From NCBI RefSeq assembly GCF_003054025.1, contig NZ_QBKG01000003.1:1-64000 (forward strand): a stretch of 64,000 nt of DNA, written 5' to 3'. Of the stretch, positions 27,705 through 37,643 are shown piece by piece (position 1 is the first letter of the stretch; every line of letters begins with the position of its first letter). Origin of the DNA: Capnocytophaga leadbetteri. Its GTDB lineage: Bacteria; Bacteroidota; Bacteroidia; Flavobacteriales; Flavobacteriaceae. The translations under genes and the position numbers were made by a program. The notes beneath the pieces are model-generated. The model saw only the letters and a list, made by a program, of their open reading frames with translations, was not told where the DNA came from and did not search any database.

Positions 27705-29534
27705 TTACTTATTCATCACTATAATAAAACTTCTCTTCCCTCCTATTTCCAAAGTATCACCTAAAACAATCTCTTTCCCCGATACCACATCTGTACCCCT
27801 CAAAAATCCCGCCAAACTCTCAGCAAAGCGGTTCAGCTGAAGCGTTTGCGGCTTTTCGCTATTGTTAAGCACTACCATTACCGACTCGGTATCATTGTAG
27901 CGAAAATAGACATACACTTCATTTTCAGGCAGATATTGCTTAGTCTTACCATAGTGAATCACAGCCTTATCCTTACGCCAGTTAAAAAGCTTAGCGGTGA
28001 AATCGTAATACTCATTTTGGATAGCCGTACGCCCAGCAGCAGTGAAAGCATTTTGCGCATCACCTTCCCAACCACCAGGGAAATCCTGCCGTATATGGCC
28101 ATCACCTTTGCTCTTATCGCCTGCCATACCTATCTCACTGCCGTAGTACAATTGCGGAATACCGCGTGCCGTAGCCAACATACTGATGATAAGCTTGTAA
28201 TCGGCTATCTTAGGATATACGTGATTAAGGCGTGCCGTATCGTGGTTTTCAGCAAAGATAAGCAAGTTATTAATATCCTTATACAGAAAATCATTCGCCA
28301 AATTGTCATACAGCTGTATCATACCCTTATCCCACGACGGAGTAGCGCGAAACGCCTCACCTATCGCATTAAAAAGTGGAAAATCCATCACTGTAGGCAG
28401 ATAAGTATTATAGCTTTGTATGGCACTTATCGGACTGTCCTTTTGCCAATACGACACCTGAGCGCTTTGGTTGAGCCATACCTCACCCATAATATTAAAG
28501 TGCGGATACTCATCCATAATCGCTTTCGTCCATTTAGCGATGCCCTCTTTGTCGTTGTATGAATACGTATCTACGCGTAGCCCATCAAGGTCAGCGTACT
28601 CTATCCACCAGATAGCATTCTGCGTCAGGTAGTTTAGCACCAACGGATTAGCTTGGTTTAAGTCAGGCATCGAGCGCGCAAACCACCCCTTCTCACAGTA
28701 TTTTTTATCCCATTCCGAAGCATTGCTATCCATTTGGGTACTCATCCTAAAAGTACTCTGTCCGTACCCAGGGAACTGATGCAGCCAATCATAGCAAGGC
28801 AAGTCTTTCACTAGCCAATGCTGACTCCCCCAGTGGTTAGTCACATAGTCTTTGATGAGCTTCATACCTCGCTTGTGCAAAGCCTTAGACAGCTGTATAT
28901 ATTCCTCATTCGTACCATAGCGAGGGTCTATTTTATAGACGTCAGTTTGGGCATAAGTATGATACGAATGTTGCGGTTCATTATCCTCACATAAAGGCGT
29001 ATGCCATATAGCGGTAGCTCCTACAGATTGTATATAGTCCAGATGGTTTATAATCCCCTGAATATCACCTCCGTGCCTACCGTCAGAAGCTTTTCTATTG
29101 AGCTTGTCAGTAAGAGCCGAATGCGAATCGTTGTTGGGATTACCATTAGCAAAACGGTCAGGCATCAGCAAGTAAATCATATCCGAGCTATCAAAGCCTT
29201 TTCTAAGAGCGGAGCCCTCGCGCCTATGCTTTAGCTCGTAAGCCACATTAGCTACTTTTTTGTTCTTTTGTAGGAGAGAAAGCGAGTAGTTACCCGCTTT
29301 TTTACCTTTAGTATCTATGGTAACGAATAGATAGTTAGGGTTTTCTGTTTTCAGCACATTAGTGATAGGCAAGTCGCTTTCCACGCGATATTGCGCTATA
29401 TTTTTGCCGTAAAGCAATATTTGCACCTCAGCATAGTGCATACCTTCCCACCAAAACGGCGGTTCTACACGCTCAATTTGAGCGTGTGTATTAAAAAAGC
29501 TAAATAGTCCCATAAGGGTAATGATATATTTCAT
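27705..29534 (-). CDS. GH13 alpha-amylase family enzyme, SusA/neopullulanase-like, secreted
   Basis: The 609-residue protein has a signal peptide (about 1-18) and an N-terminal starch-binding-like beta domain (PPFWWEGMHYAEVQILLYG) of the cyclomaltodextrinase N type. A (beta/alpha)8 barrel follows with nucleophile D322 (DGLRVDTYSY), acid/base E351 (IMGEVW) and D432 (AENHDTARL). It should hydrolyse alpha-glucans or cyclodextrins in the periplasm or at the surface. No susC/D genes are visible. It lies between a lipoprotein gene (39 bp upstream) and a T9SS protease gene (21 bp downstream), an unusual grouping. Confidence 0.92.
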   Translation of the reverse strand: MKYIITLMGLFSFFNTHAQIERVEPPFWWEGMHYAEVQILLYGKNIAQYRVESDLPITNVLKTENPNYLFVTIDTKGKKAGNYSLSLLQKNKKVANVAYELKHRREGSALRKGFDSSDMIYLLMPDRFANGNPNNDSHSALTDKLNRKASDGRHGGDIQGIINHLDYIQSVGATAIWHTPLCEDNEPQHSYHTYAQTDVYKIDPRYGTNEEYIQLSKALHKRGMKLIKDYVTNHWGSQHWLVKDLPCYDWLHQFPGYGQSTFRMSTQMDSNASEWDKKYCEKGWFARSMPDLNQANPLVLNYLTQNAIWWIEYADLDGLRVDTYSYNDKEGIAKWTKAIMDEYPHFNIMGEVWLNQSAQVSYWQKDSPISAIQSYNTYLPTVMDFPLFNAIGEAFRATPSWDKGMIQLYDNLANDFLYKDINNLLIFAENHDTARLNHVYPKIADYKLIISMLATARGIPQLYYGSEIGMAGDKSKGDGHIRQDFPGGWEGDAQNAFTAAGRTAIQNEYYDFTAKLFNWRKDKAVIHYGKTKQYLPENEVYVYFRYNDTESVMVVLNNSEKPQTLQLNRFAESLAGFLRGTDVVSGKEIVLGDTLEIGGKRSFIIVMNK

Positions 29535-29573
29535 AATATTAATTTATCAATGTGTCATAATTGGTGGAATCAA

Positions 29574-30593
29574 TCACTTGATTTTTATCCTGATGTATTT
29601 GCGTTCTTCTTTGAACTTTTCTAAGTGGTCTTCATAAGTAGAGATAGCATCCATTGAGGCATACAGATTCCCATCTTCACTAAAAAATATAGGATTTTTG
29701 CTATCGCCTTCATAAGCTACCCAATAGCGAATCCACGCGGTTGCTACTGACTCTATATGCAAGGGGTCTTTACTTAGCACCTTATACAATGTAATCGCAG
29801 TAGGGCCTTCGTTTTCTAAAATACCAAGAGTGAGAATATACTCTCCATTGGGCGAAAGGTAGGGCAGATTCTCTACTTCTGTTTTTCTTCCTGTTCTCTT
29901 ATCTATTAAAAACTTGTACACAAGATCGTAGTAAAGTCCTACTACAAGGTACTGGTTTATAGACGGCAGTTCGCCCAGATATTTATAACTTCCCATTCTT
30001 GGCTCTGAAGTCAGTTCTATGTCTTTGAGTTCTACAAGAGTATCTCTACAAGGAAGTCTTAGTATCCCTTTACTTTTTTTGATAGGAGGATTGTTTTCTA
30101 TTAAAGAAATGTATCTACTGCGAAGCGCTTGTTGATATTCTTCGTAAGAGATTAAGTCAATTGTAAAGTATTCGGAAAGAGTAGCATTCGATTTTTCATT
30201 TAAAAAAGTACGTTCCTCTCGTTTAGTACCTATGACGTGCACAGTTTCTAAAGCTTCCTTTGTAAATTGGATATCCTCATAACTTCCCATATCCTCTTTG
30301 CGAAGATACATATCTGATACGTTTTTTATTTTGTAGAAATGCTCTGACTCTGCTTCTATCTCAAAAAGGGCTCCAAAGGAGTTTAGTTCCTTTTTAGCTT
30401 GAGCCAGAATATTAGGTTTTGCATATTCCATAGCTGTATGAGTAATCACATACAGTTCCTTCTCTACCGGCACAAATACTTCCTCTTGTTTTGCTTCAGT
30501 AGCCACACGCTCCCCTGCTTGCTGTTGCTCCTGAAAAAGCTGACAGCCAGTACATAATAACGTTAAAAAGAATAATAAAAAGTATTTCATCAC
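29574..30593 (-). CDS. Lipoprotein of unknown function
   Basis: The 339-residue protein carries a clear lipoprotein signal (MMKYFLLFFLTLLCTGC, Cys17). A charged, mixed helix-strand body follows, with a WD- or beta-propeller-like stretch suggested by repeated SPNGEYILTLG and FFSEDGNLYASMD phrases in the C half. I do not recognise a family. Either of the first two Met codons could start it. It heads the minus-strand run into the amylase and proteases. Confidence 0.65.
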   Translation of the reverse strand: MMKYFLLFFLTLLCTGCQLFQEQQQAGERVATEAKQEEVFVPVEKELYVITHTAMEYAKPNILAQAKKELNSFGALFEIEAESEHFYKIKNVSDMYLRKEDMGSYEDIQFTKEALETVHVIGTKREERTFLNEKSNATLSEYFTIDLISYEEYQQALRSRYISLIENNPPIKKSKGILRLPCRDTLVELKDIELTSEPRMGSYKYLGELPSINQYLVVGLYYDLVYKFLIDKRTGRKTEVENLPYLSPNGEYILTLGILENEGPTAITLYKVLSKDPLHIESVATAWIRYWVAYEGDSKNPIFFSEDGNLYASMDAISTYEDHLEKFKEERKYIRIKIK

Positions 30594-30676
30594 AATCGAG
30601 CCGCAGCTTGCTACACTGCAAAAATAATAGTAAGTTTTGTGGCAAAGATAGCCATTTCTTTTTAAACAGCCAAGAC

Positions 30677-30765
30677 AGAAAAATTTTCTCTTTATACTTA
30701 CCCCTTACATTCGATATAGGAACGATATAGGAAGAGCGAAGGATAAGCGAATAAATATCGAAGTA
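30677..30765 (+). repeat. GCGAAGGA-module repeat, first copy of an inverted dispersed pair
   Basis: 30677-30743 matches the complement of 48630-48696 with a single mismatch over 67 bp. It includes CCCCTTACATTCGATATAGG and GAGCGAAGGA. It occupies part of the 569-bp gap 30594-31162, which holds no believable gene. Confidence 0.85.
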
Positions 30766-31075
30766 TAAATAACTAATAAGAGTCCAAATATAAGGTATAT
30801 TATACTACTATGCTGCTCGTGTATGCTGACCATTACATCTCCCCCTTTGAAGGAAGTCCGCGAGCTGGCGCAGCGGAGTATGTGCAAAGGGGGGATGTTA
30901 TATACGAACGATACAGGAATACCGAAAAAACATAGAAGTATAAATAACTAATAAGAGTCCAATATAAGGTATATTATAGTATTATGAGGCTCGTGTATGC
31001 TGACCTTCACATCTCCCCCTTTGAAGGAAGTCCGCGAGCTGGCGCAGCGGAGTATGTGCAAAGGGGGAAGGATGT
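30722..31075. repeat. Tandem duplication of the mosaic repeat with two hairpin copies
   Basis: Two units of about 175 bp follow each other (about 30722-30900 and 30902-31075). Each carries AGTATAAATAACTAATAAG, GTATATTATA, CTCGTGTATGCTGAC, the CTCCCCCTTTG arm, a hairpin (30857-30877 and 31031-31051, arms TCCGC and GCGGA) and the AAAGGGGG arm. The units differ by a few substitutions and small indels. Confidence 0.88.
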
Positions 31076-31107
31076 TCCCTCAAAACAAAAAATATTCCTC
31101 TTAATAA

Positions 31108-31137
31108 TTGCTAATTGATATTTATTTTGTATTTTTG
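31108..31137 (+). promoter_or_regulatory. Promoter of carA
   Basis: TTG (31108-31110), a 19-bp spacer beginning CTAATTGATA, and TATTTTTG (31130-31137), 26 bp before the ATG. Confidence 0.8.
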
Positions 31138-31162
31138 CACTCAGAAATAACGACGTAGCACA

Positions 31163-32263
31163 ATGAAATATCAACAAAAGAAAAAAGCGGTGTTGCTATT
31201 GGCTGATGGTACTGCCTTCTATGGCAAAAGCGTAGGCTATGAAGGCACTGCTTTTGGCGAGGTTTGCTTTAATACCGGTATGACTGGTTATCAGGAAATT
31301 TTTACTGACCCTTCTTACTTCGGACAGATAATGGTGACGGCTAATGCGCATATAGGCAACTACGGCATCACTGAAGACGACTATGAGTCTAACGGACTCA
31401 AAATCGCTGGCTTAGTATGTAGAAATTTTAGTTACGACTATTCTCGCCCCAAAGCACAGCAGGGGCTTCAGAGCTTTTTAGACGACCACCATTTGGTAGC
31501 CATTTGCGAAGTCGATACGCGTGCTTTGGTAAGCTACATACGCGATAATGGCTCTATGAATGCTGTTATTTCAACAGAAACTGACGACTTAGAGGTGCTT
31601 AAAGCACGTTTGAACGAAATTCCTAATATGAAAGGTTTAGAATTGGCATCAAAAGTGTCTACAGCTAAACCTTATTTTTTTGGTAATCCTGAAGCTAAGT
31701 ACAAAGTAGCAGCGTTAGACTTTGGCATCAAGCGCAACATTTTGCGCCACTTAGCCAGCCGCGATATATATGTAAAGGTATTCCCGTACAACACACCTTT
31801 AGCAGAACTCAAAGCATGGAATCCCGATGGCTACTTCCTCTCTAACGGTCCTGGCGACCCCGAGCCGCTAACAGAAGTTATCGCTCAAGTAAAACAGATG
31901 ATTGCTGAAGATTTACCTATCTTTGGCATCTGCTTAGGGCACCAAATCATCGCTTTGGCAAATGGCATTCCTACCTACAAAATGCACAACGGGCACCGTG
32001 GTATCAACCACCCTGTCAAAAACCTATTAACAGGCAAAGACGAGATTACCTCACAAAACCACGGTTTCGCAGTCAGCAGAGCAGAAGCCGAAGCAAACCC
32101 TAATATAGAAATCACACACACACACCTAAACGACGATACTGTAATGGGCTTACGTATCAAAGGCAAAAAATGCTTCAGTGTGCAGTACCACCCCGAAGCC
32201 GCTCCAGGCCCTAATGATGCCACCTATCTGTTCGACCAATTTGTAAAGATTCTTAGTCATTAG
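31163..32263 (+). CDS. carA: Carbamoyl-phosphate synthase small (glutaminase) subunit
   Basis: The 366-residue protein has the CPSase small-chain N domain (about 1-150) and a class I glutamine amidotransferase domain with nucleophile C257 in FGICLGHQ and H343/E345 in YHPEA. It supplies ammonia to CarB for arginine and pyrimidine synthesis. carB is not in the window. The gene follows the tandem dispersed repeats directly, with its promoter just outside them. Confidence 0.96.
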   Translation: MKYQQKKKAVLLLADGTAFYGKSVGYEGTAFGEVCFNTGMTGYQEIFTDPSYFGQIMVTANAHIGNYGITEDDYESNGLKIAGLVCRNFSYDYSRPKAQQGLQSFLDDHHLVAICEVDTRALVSYIRDNGSMNAVISTETDDLEVLKARLNEIPNMKGLELASKVSTAKPYFFGNPEAKYKVAALDFGIKRNILRHLASRDIYVKVFPYNTPLAELKAWNPDGYFLSNGPGDPEPLTEVIAQVKQMIAEDLPIFGICLGHQIIALANGIPTYKMHNGHRGINHPVKNLLTGKDEITSQNHGFAVSRAEAEANPNIEITHTHLNDDTVMGLRIKGKKCFSVQYHPEAAPGPNDATYLFDQFVKILSH

Positions 32264-32264
32264 T

Positions 32265-32348
32265 GATTAGTAATTAGTCGCTAGAAAGCGACAATAACAC
32301 TAACGACTAACATTCTAACGACTAAAGACTAACGTACTAACGACTAAA
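32265..32348. repeat. Intergenic TAACGACTAA simple repeat
   Basis: Degenerate tandem copies of ACTAACGACTAA together with their complement (TTAGTCATTAGTGATTAG), so the tract can fold on itself (GTCGCTAGAAAGCGAC). It lies between carA and the DinB-like gene. Confidence 0.7.
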
Positions 32349-32355
32349 TAAAATA

Positions 32356-32823
32356 ATGAAAGAATTACTTACCCCCGAAGCACTGCTCACTAACTTAAAA
32401 GATGTACGTGCCCTCACCCGCAAGGTGATTGAGGCTTTCCCTGAGAAAGACCTTTTTGAGTTCAATATAGCCAACTTGCGTCCCTTTTCAGCAATGGTAG
32501 AAGAGTTTTTAAGAGTTATGGACTATCTTTTTAAAGAAAGATTTCAGGAGCAACACACACTTTTCTTAGAAGGTACTTTCCCTACTACCAAAACGGAAGT
32601 ATTGGCTTTATGGGATAGAGCTACTGAAATCCTCGACCGCGAATGGACAAAAGTAGGCGATTATACCCAACCGCTGACTATTTATCAAATGACTTTTAGC
32701 TTTGCCCAATGGATACTATACTTCATTGAAAACGAGAGTCACCACCGCGGACAAGGTTATACTTATCTCCGTGCTTTAGGTATCGAACCACCATTCTTTT
32801 GGGCAAGAGAAAGTTTTAATTAG
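32356..32823 (+). CDS. DinB-like family protein
   Basis: This 155-residue protein looks like a four-helix-bundle DinB/YfiT-type protein. The C-terminal ESHHRGQGYTYLRALG segment (H129, H130) is the usual metal-ligand stretch of the fold. Family members bind divalent metal and include thiol-dependent enzymes and damage-inducible proteins of unknown role. It lies 92 bp after carA, with a simple-repeat tract between. Confidence 0.78.
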   Translation: MKELLTPEALLTNLKDVRALTRKVIEAFPEKDLFEFNIANLRPFSAMVEEFLRVMDYLFKERFQEQHTLFLEGTFPTTKTEVLALWDRATEILDREWTKVGDYTQPLTIYQMTFSFAQWILYFIENESHHRGQGYTYLRALGIEPPFFWARESFN

Positions 32824-32857
32824 ATAATTTTGCCGATTTCTCATATGTGCATAGTAT

Positions 32858-32915
32858 TAGTCACTAAATAGCGACACATTCTAACGACTAACGACTAATA
32901 ACTAACGACTAAAAC
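32858..32915. repeat. Intergenic ACTAACGACTAA simple repeat
   Basis: Same family as 16526-16563 and 32265-32348; here upstream of eno. Confidence 0.65.
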
Positions 32916-32940
32916 ATAGTAAATTAATTAAATAAAATAA

Positions 32941-34239
<1,299 letters not shown>

Positions 34240-34274
34240 TCTATTAGGTTAGTAAATAGTCTTTTTAACTCAAA

Positions 34275-34317
34275 GAAGGATGTCCGAGCTGAAAAAAAGT
34301 TCGGACACCCTCTTTTT
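34275..34317 (+). terminator. Terminator of eno
   Basis: TGTCCGA and TCGGACA arms within GGATGTCCGAGCT/AGTTCGGACACCC, A-rich loop, then CTCTTTTT. Confidence 0.85.
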
Positions 34318-34337
34318 ACCTTAAAAAAAGAAATGTG

Positions 34338-35108
34338 ATGATGAAGAAGTTATTATGGTTTTGCGTACTACTGTTCAGCAGCTACACTATCGCACAAGAA
34401 ACTGAGCTGCACGGGCATATATACAGTGTACAGACCGAAAAACCGATGCCCAACGTACATATTCTAAACCTCAACAAAGTAAAAGGTACCACCTCCGATC
34501 ACAAAGGCGATTTCACCATAAGTGCAGCCGCCAATGACACCTTGTACATTTCTTTTTTAGGCTATAAATCTACTAAGATAAGGGTAACCAATGATATGAT
34601 TAAGTTTCAAGGACTAAAAATCGGAATGACCGAATTAGCTTATGCCCTCGAAGAAGTAGTCGTTACCCCCTATAAATTAACAGGTTATTTAGATATTGAC
34701 GCCAAAAATGCACCCGTAAACAGCAATAGCAATACGCGTTATAGCATCTCAGGTTTAGAGATAGGCTACGAAAGCAGAGCAAGCGCAAGTGCTGTAGGGC
34801 GAGTGTTAAGCAGTGTTATGAACCCTGCCGACCTGCTGTATAGATCATTTAGCAGAAAGGGCAAAGAACTGCGCAAACTACGCGATATAAAGAAAGACAA
34901 TAAGCTAAGCGATGCCCTGTCTACTCGTTACGACCGCGAAACGCTGTTAGAACTATTGCAAGTAGACCGCAGCGAATTAGAAGAAATCATACGTTCTTGC
35001 AATTATTCTAATGATTTTATAATGACAGCCAACGACTTGCAAGTATTAGAGGCTATCAGTCAATGCTATGAAGAATACAGAGTACTACACAAGAAAAAAG
35101 ACAAATGA
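34338..35108 (+). CDS. Carboxypeptidase-regulatory-like domain protein, exported
   Basis: This protein of about 256 residues has a signal peptide (MKKLLWFCVLLFSSYTIAQ) and a CarboxypepD_reg-like beta-sandwich (about 22-110: LHGHIYSVQTEKPMPNVHIL, GTTSDHKGDFTIS, LYISFLGYKS). This is the plug-like domain often found ahead of TonB receptors. No barrel follows; the C-terminal 140 residues are helical and charged. Starts at GTG 34335, ATG 34338 or ATG 34341 are possible. The function is unknown; similar proteins are common in Flavobacteriia. Confidence 0.75.
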   Translation: MMKKLLWFCVLLFSSYTIAQETELHGHIYSVQTEKPMPNVHILNLNKVKGTTSDHKGDFTISAAANDTLYISFLGYKSTKIRVTNDMIKFQGLKIGMTELAYALEEVVVTPYKLTGYLDIDAKNAPVNSNSNTRYSISGLEIGYESRASASAVGRVLSSVMNPADLLYRSFSRKGKELRKLRDIKKDNKLSDALSTRYDRETLLELLQVDRSELEEIIRSCNYSNDFIMTANDLQVLEAISQCYEEYRVLHKKKDK

Positions 35109-35153
35109 TAAATAACAAACGATATTTTTTTTGAGAAAAAAAATACAAAATAC

Positions 35154-35183
35154 TTGTTATTCCAAAAAAAATACGTACTTTTG
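35154..35183 (+). promoter_or_regulatory. Promoter of rpmH
   Basis: TTG (35154-35156), 19-bp spacer, TACTTTTG (35176-35183), giving a leader of about 60 nt. Confidence 0.8.
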
Positions 35184-35248
35184 CAACCGCTATTGATAAA
35201 TAGAGAAAGATTAGTCATTTTAATAAGATTTTAAAAGATTTACAAGCA

Positions 35249-35407
35249 ATGAAAAGAACATTTCAACCCTCTAAGAGAAAAAGAAGAAATAAGCACGGAT
35301 TCAGAGAGCGTATGGCAACTGCCAACGGTAGAAAAGTTTTGGCGCGCCGCCGTGCTAAAGGACGTAAGAAACTAACTGTATCATCTGAACCACGTCATAA
35401 AAAATAA
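35249..35407 (+). CDS. rpmH: 50S ribosomal protein L34
   Basis: A 52-codon frame starting [20 protein letters not shown] and continuing [20 protein letters not shown] is unmistakable L34: small, very basic, with the invariant TFQPS and GFR..M.T..GR.VL..RR..GR pattern. It sits alone behind a consensus promoter. The usual dnaA/rnpA neighbours are absent here, which is common in Bacteroidota. Confidence 0.97.
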   Translation: MKRTFQPSKRKRRNKHGFRERMATANGRKVLARRRAKGRKKLTVSSEPRHKK

Positions 35408-35495
35408 ACCTTTTTAAAAGAAGGTAACAGCTAATAGGTAGCAGGTAACGAAGCATTTCTTATCTGTTACCTATTACCTATTGTATTATATTACT

Positions 35496-36257
35496 ATGAA
35501 AATAACTTTTCTCGGTACAGGCACCTCACAAGGTGTACCTGTAATAGGCAGCGACCACCCCGTAGGAAAAAGTACAGACCCAAGAGATAAACGTTTGCGC
35601 ACTTCAGCCCTCATATCTTGGGGCAATACCAATATCAATATCGACTGCTCGCCCGACTTCCGCCAGCAGATGCTACAGCACAACGTACAGCACTTAGAAG
35701 CTATCCTATTCACCCACGAGCACGCCGACCATACTGCGGGCTTAGACGATATACGCCCATTTGTAAAGATGCAAGGCGATATGCCTATCTATGGGCTACC
35801 TCGTGTTATTAATGAATTGCGCACACGGTTTGCATACATCTTTGCTACCGAAAACCGTTATGAGGGGGCTCCCTCGGTATTAGCGCACCTTATAGACGGA
35901 CAACCTTTTGAGCTATACGGCAAAGAGGTACACCCCATAAAGGTAATGCACGGACAGCTACCCATATTGGGCTATCGTATCGAAAATTTGGGCTACATCA
36001 CCGATGCTAAATACATTACTTCAGAAGAACTAAACCGACTACACGGCTTAGAGGTATTAGTGCTTAACTGCCTCCGCGACCTCGCTCACCCTACCCACCT
36101 CAACCTGACAGAAGCTTTAGAAATCATCAATATACTAAAGCCCAAACGCACCTATTTAACCCACATCAGTCAAACTTTTGGTTTTCATAAAGAGGTGCAA
36201 GCACGTCTTCCAGAAGGGGTCTGGTTAGCTTATGACAACTTAGTTGTAGAATGTTAA
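35496..36257 (+). CDS. MBL-fold metallo-hydrolase, PhnP/RNase Z-like
   Basis: From ATG at 35496 the protein has 253 residues, opening with MKITFLGTGTSQGVPVIGSD. The MBL motif HEHADH is at residues 74-79. The order LGTGTSxGxP, CSPDFRQQM, HEHADHTAGLDD, and a late HISQTFGFH matches the PhnP-like group of cyclic phosphodiesterases and related hydrolases. The exact substrate is unknown. An in-frame ATG five codons earlier (35481) is less likely. Confidence 0.86.
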   Translation: MKITFLGTGTSQGVPVIGSDHPVGKSTDPRDKRLRTSALISWGNTNINIDCSPDFRQQMLQHNVQHLEAILFTHEHADHTAGLDDIRPFVKMQGDMPIYGLPRVINELRTRFAYIFATENRYEGAPSVLAHLIDGQPFELYGKEVHPIKVMHGQLPILGYRIENLGYITDAKYITSEELNRLHGLEVLVLNCLRDLAHPTHLNLTEALEIINILKPKRTYLTHISQTFGFHKEVQARLPEGVWLAYDNLVVEC

Positions 36258-36327
36258 TGTTTAGTTAATTGTTATGGCAGTTCTAATAAAAAGGACTATT
36301 TTTGCCCCGAATTAAATTAGAATTACT

Positions 36328-36825
36328 ATGAGAAAAATTGCACTTCTATTTGTAATGGCAATTAGTTTAGTAGCCTGCAAAACCAGCAATTCAGGCACTA
36401 TGACTTCAAAGCCAAAAGAAACCAACATTGCCAACAAGGCAATCAAAGGTGAATGGACACTACAATCAATCACCTACAGCCAGTCAGGTAAATTTAATGT
36501 TACCTTGCTAAACGATACTTCAAAAGAGTGTTTTGAAGGTAGTACTTGGAAGTTTGTGCCTAATAACAATCGTGGGCATTACACTATCAACGCGTCAGAT
36601 TGCTCTACTGGGCAAAGAAACTTTATCTTTATCGTACAAGAAATCGATAAATCAACTGGGTATTACGACTTCCTTTTGAAGCCTACTAATGAAAAATATG
36701 TATCAGAGAGCAACCAAGGTATACGTTTGCACTTAGCTAACCTATCAGACGACTCAATGGTATGGGAACAAACCCTAAGAGTAGACGGCAAACCTTTTGT
36801 AATCTCAATGAATTTTGTAAAATAA
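36328..36825 (+). CDS. Lipocalin-like lipoprotein
   Basis: The 165-residue protein has a lipoprotein signal with Cys17 (SLVAC) and a small beta-rich body beginning KGEWTLQSITYS, the usual opening of lipocalin-like domains in Bacteroidota. Two cysteines (ECFEGSTW, ASDCSTG) may pair. A -7-like TATTTTTG lies at 36297-36304. The OmpA-like lipoprotein gene starts 23 bp after it and is probably co-transcribed. Confidence 0.78.
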   Translation: MRKIALLFVMAISLVACKTSNSGTMTSKPKETNIANKAIKGEWTLQSITYSQSGKFNVTLLNDTSKECFEGSTWKFVPNNNRGHYTINASDCSTGQRNFIFIVQEIDKSTGYYDFLLKPTNEKYVSESNQGIRLHLANLSDDSMVWEQTLRVDGKPFVISMNFVK

Positions 36826-36847
36826 CCTTTTGAATAATTAAGTAATA

Positions 36848-37537
36848 ATGAAGAAAATTGCAGTTTTAACATTGTCAGCAGCTATTTTATTAGTAAGCTG
36901 CGACGCTTATAACAACTCTAACAAAACACAACGCGGAGCTGTGATAGGAGCTGCCGGTGGGGCTCTATTAGGGGCTATCTTGGGCAACAACGTAGGTAAC
37001 GGTGGCAATAGCGAACTTGGGGCAGTACTTGGTACTGTAGTAGGGGGAGCTGCTGGTGCTGTAATCGGCAACCAAATGGATAAACAAGCTAAGAAGATAG
37101 AAGAAGAAATCCCAGGAGCTGAAGTAAAACGTGTTGATGATGGTATCGTAGTTACTTTTGACGAAAACAGTGGTGTATACTTTGAAACAGCTAAGCATAA
37201 CATCAACGAAAAATCAAAAGAGACGCTTAATAAGCTAATTGCAGTACTTAAAGAATATCCTGAAACTAATGTAGTAGTAGCAGGTTATACTGATAGCGTT
37301 GGTAAAGATGAGTATAATATGGGCTTATCAAAACGCCGTGCTCAATCAGTAACTAACTACTTCACTTCTAACGGATTGGCAGCAAGCAGATTTACTACCA
37401 AATGGTTTGGTGAGCAAAACCCAGTAGCCGATAATGGTACTCCTGAAGGTCGTGCTAAAAACCGCCGTGTAAATGTAGTAATCGTTCCTAACGAAAAGAT
37501 GAAAGCAGATGCTGAAAAATCAGCAAATCAAAACTAA
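36848..37537 (+). CDS. OmpA family lipoprotein with glycine-zipper segment
   Basis: The 229-residue protein has a lipobox Cys18, a glycine-zipper stretch (about 30-80: GAVIGAAGGALLGAILG, GTVVGGAAGAVIGNQ), then an OmpA_C peptidoglycan-binding domain (about 100-220) with VVVAGYTDSVG and the basic motif GRAKNRRVNVVI. It should tether the outer membrane to peptidoglycan. It is co-directional with the lipocalin-like gene upstream and ends at a clear terminator. Confidence 0.9.
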   Translation: MKKIAVLTLSAAILLVSCDAYNNSNKTQRGAVIGAAGGALLGAILGNNVGNGGNSELGAVLGTVVGGAAGAVIGNQMDKQAKKIEEEIPGAEVKRVDDGIVVTFDENSGVYFETAKHNINEKSKETLNKLIAVLKEYPETNVVVAGYTDSVGKDEYNMGLSKRRAQSVTNYFTSNGLAASRFTTKWFGEQNPVADNGTPEGRAKNRRVNVVIVPNEKMKADAEKSANQN

Positions 37538-37581
37538 TTAGCAGATTTGCTAATTTGCCAATTAGTGATTAATAATAATAT

Positions 37582-37618
37582 AAAAAAGGCTGTTTCTTAT
37601 GGAAACAGCCTTTTTTAT
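37582..37618. terminator. Bidirectional terminator
   Basis: AAAAAAGGCTGTTTC / GGAAACAGCCTTTTTT with a 4-nt loop, between the OmpA-like gene and the convergent C1 peptidase gene. Confidence 0.88.
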
Positions 37619-37643
37619 ATTAACTAATTTGCTAATTGGCAAA

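Noticed and set aside
30594-30660. Promoter TTTG/TATTTTTG upstream of the 30593 lipoprotein gene
   Set aside because: Both boxes exist, but the spacing is about 16 bp, outside the 19-20 bp seen elsewhere in the window.
30705-30887. 60-residue minus-strand open frame before carA
   Set aside because: It is composed of dispersed repeat modules and changes with the repeat.
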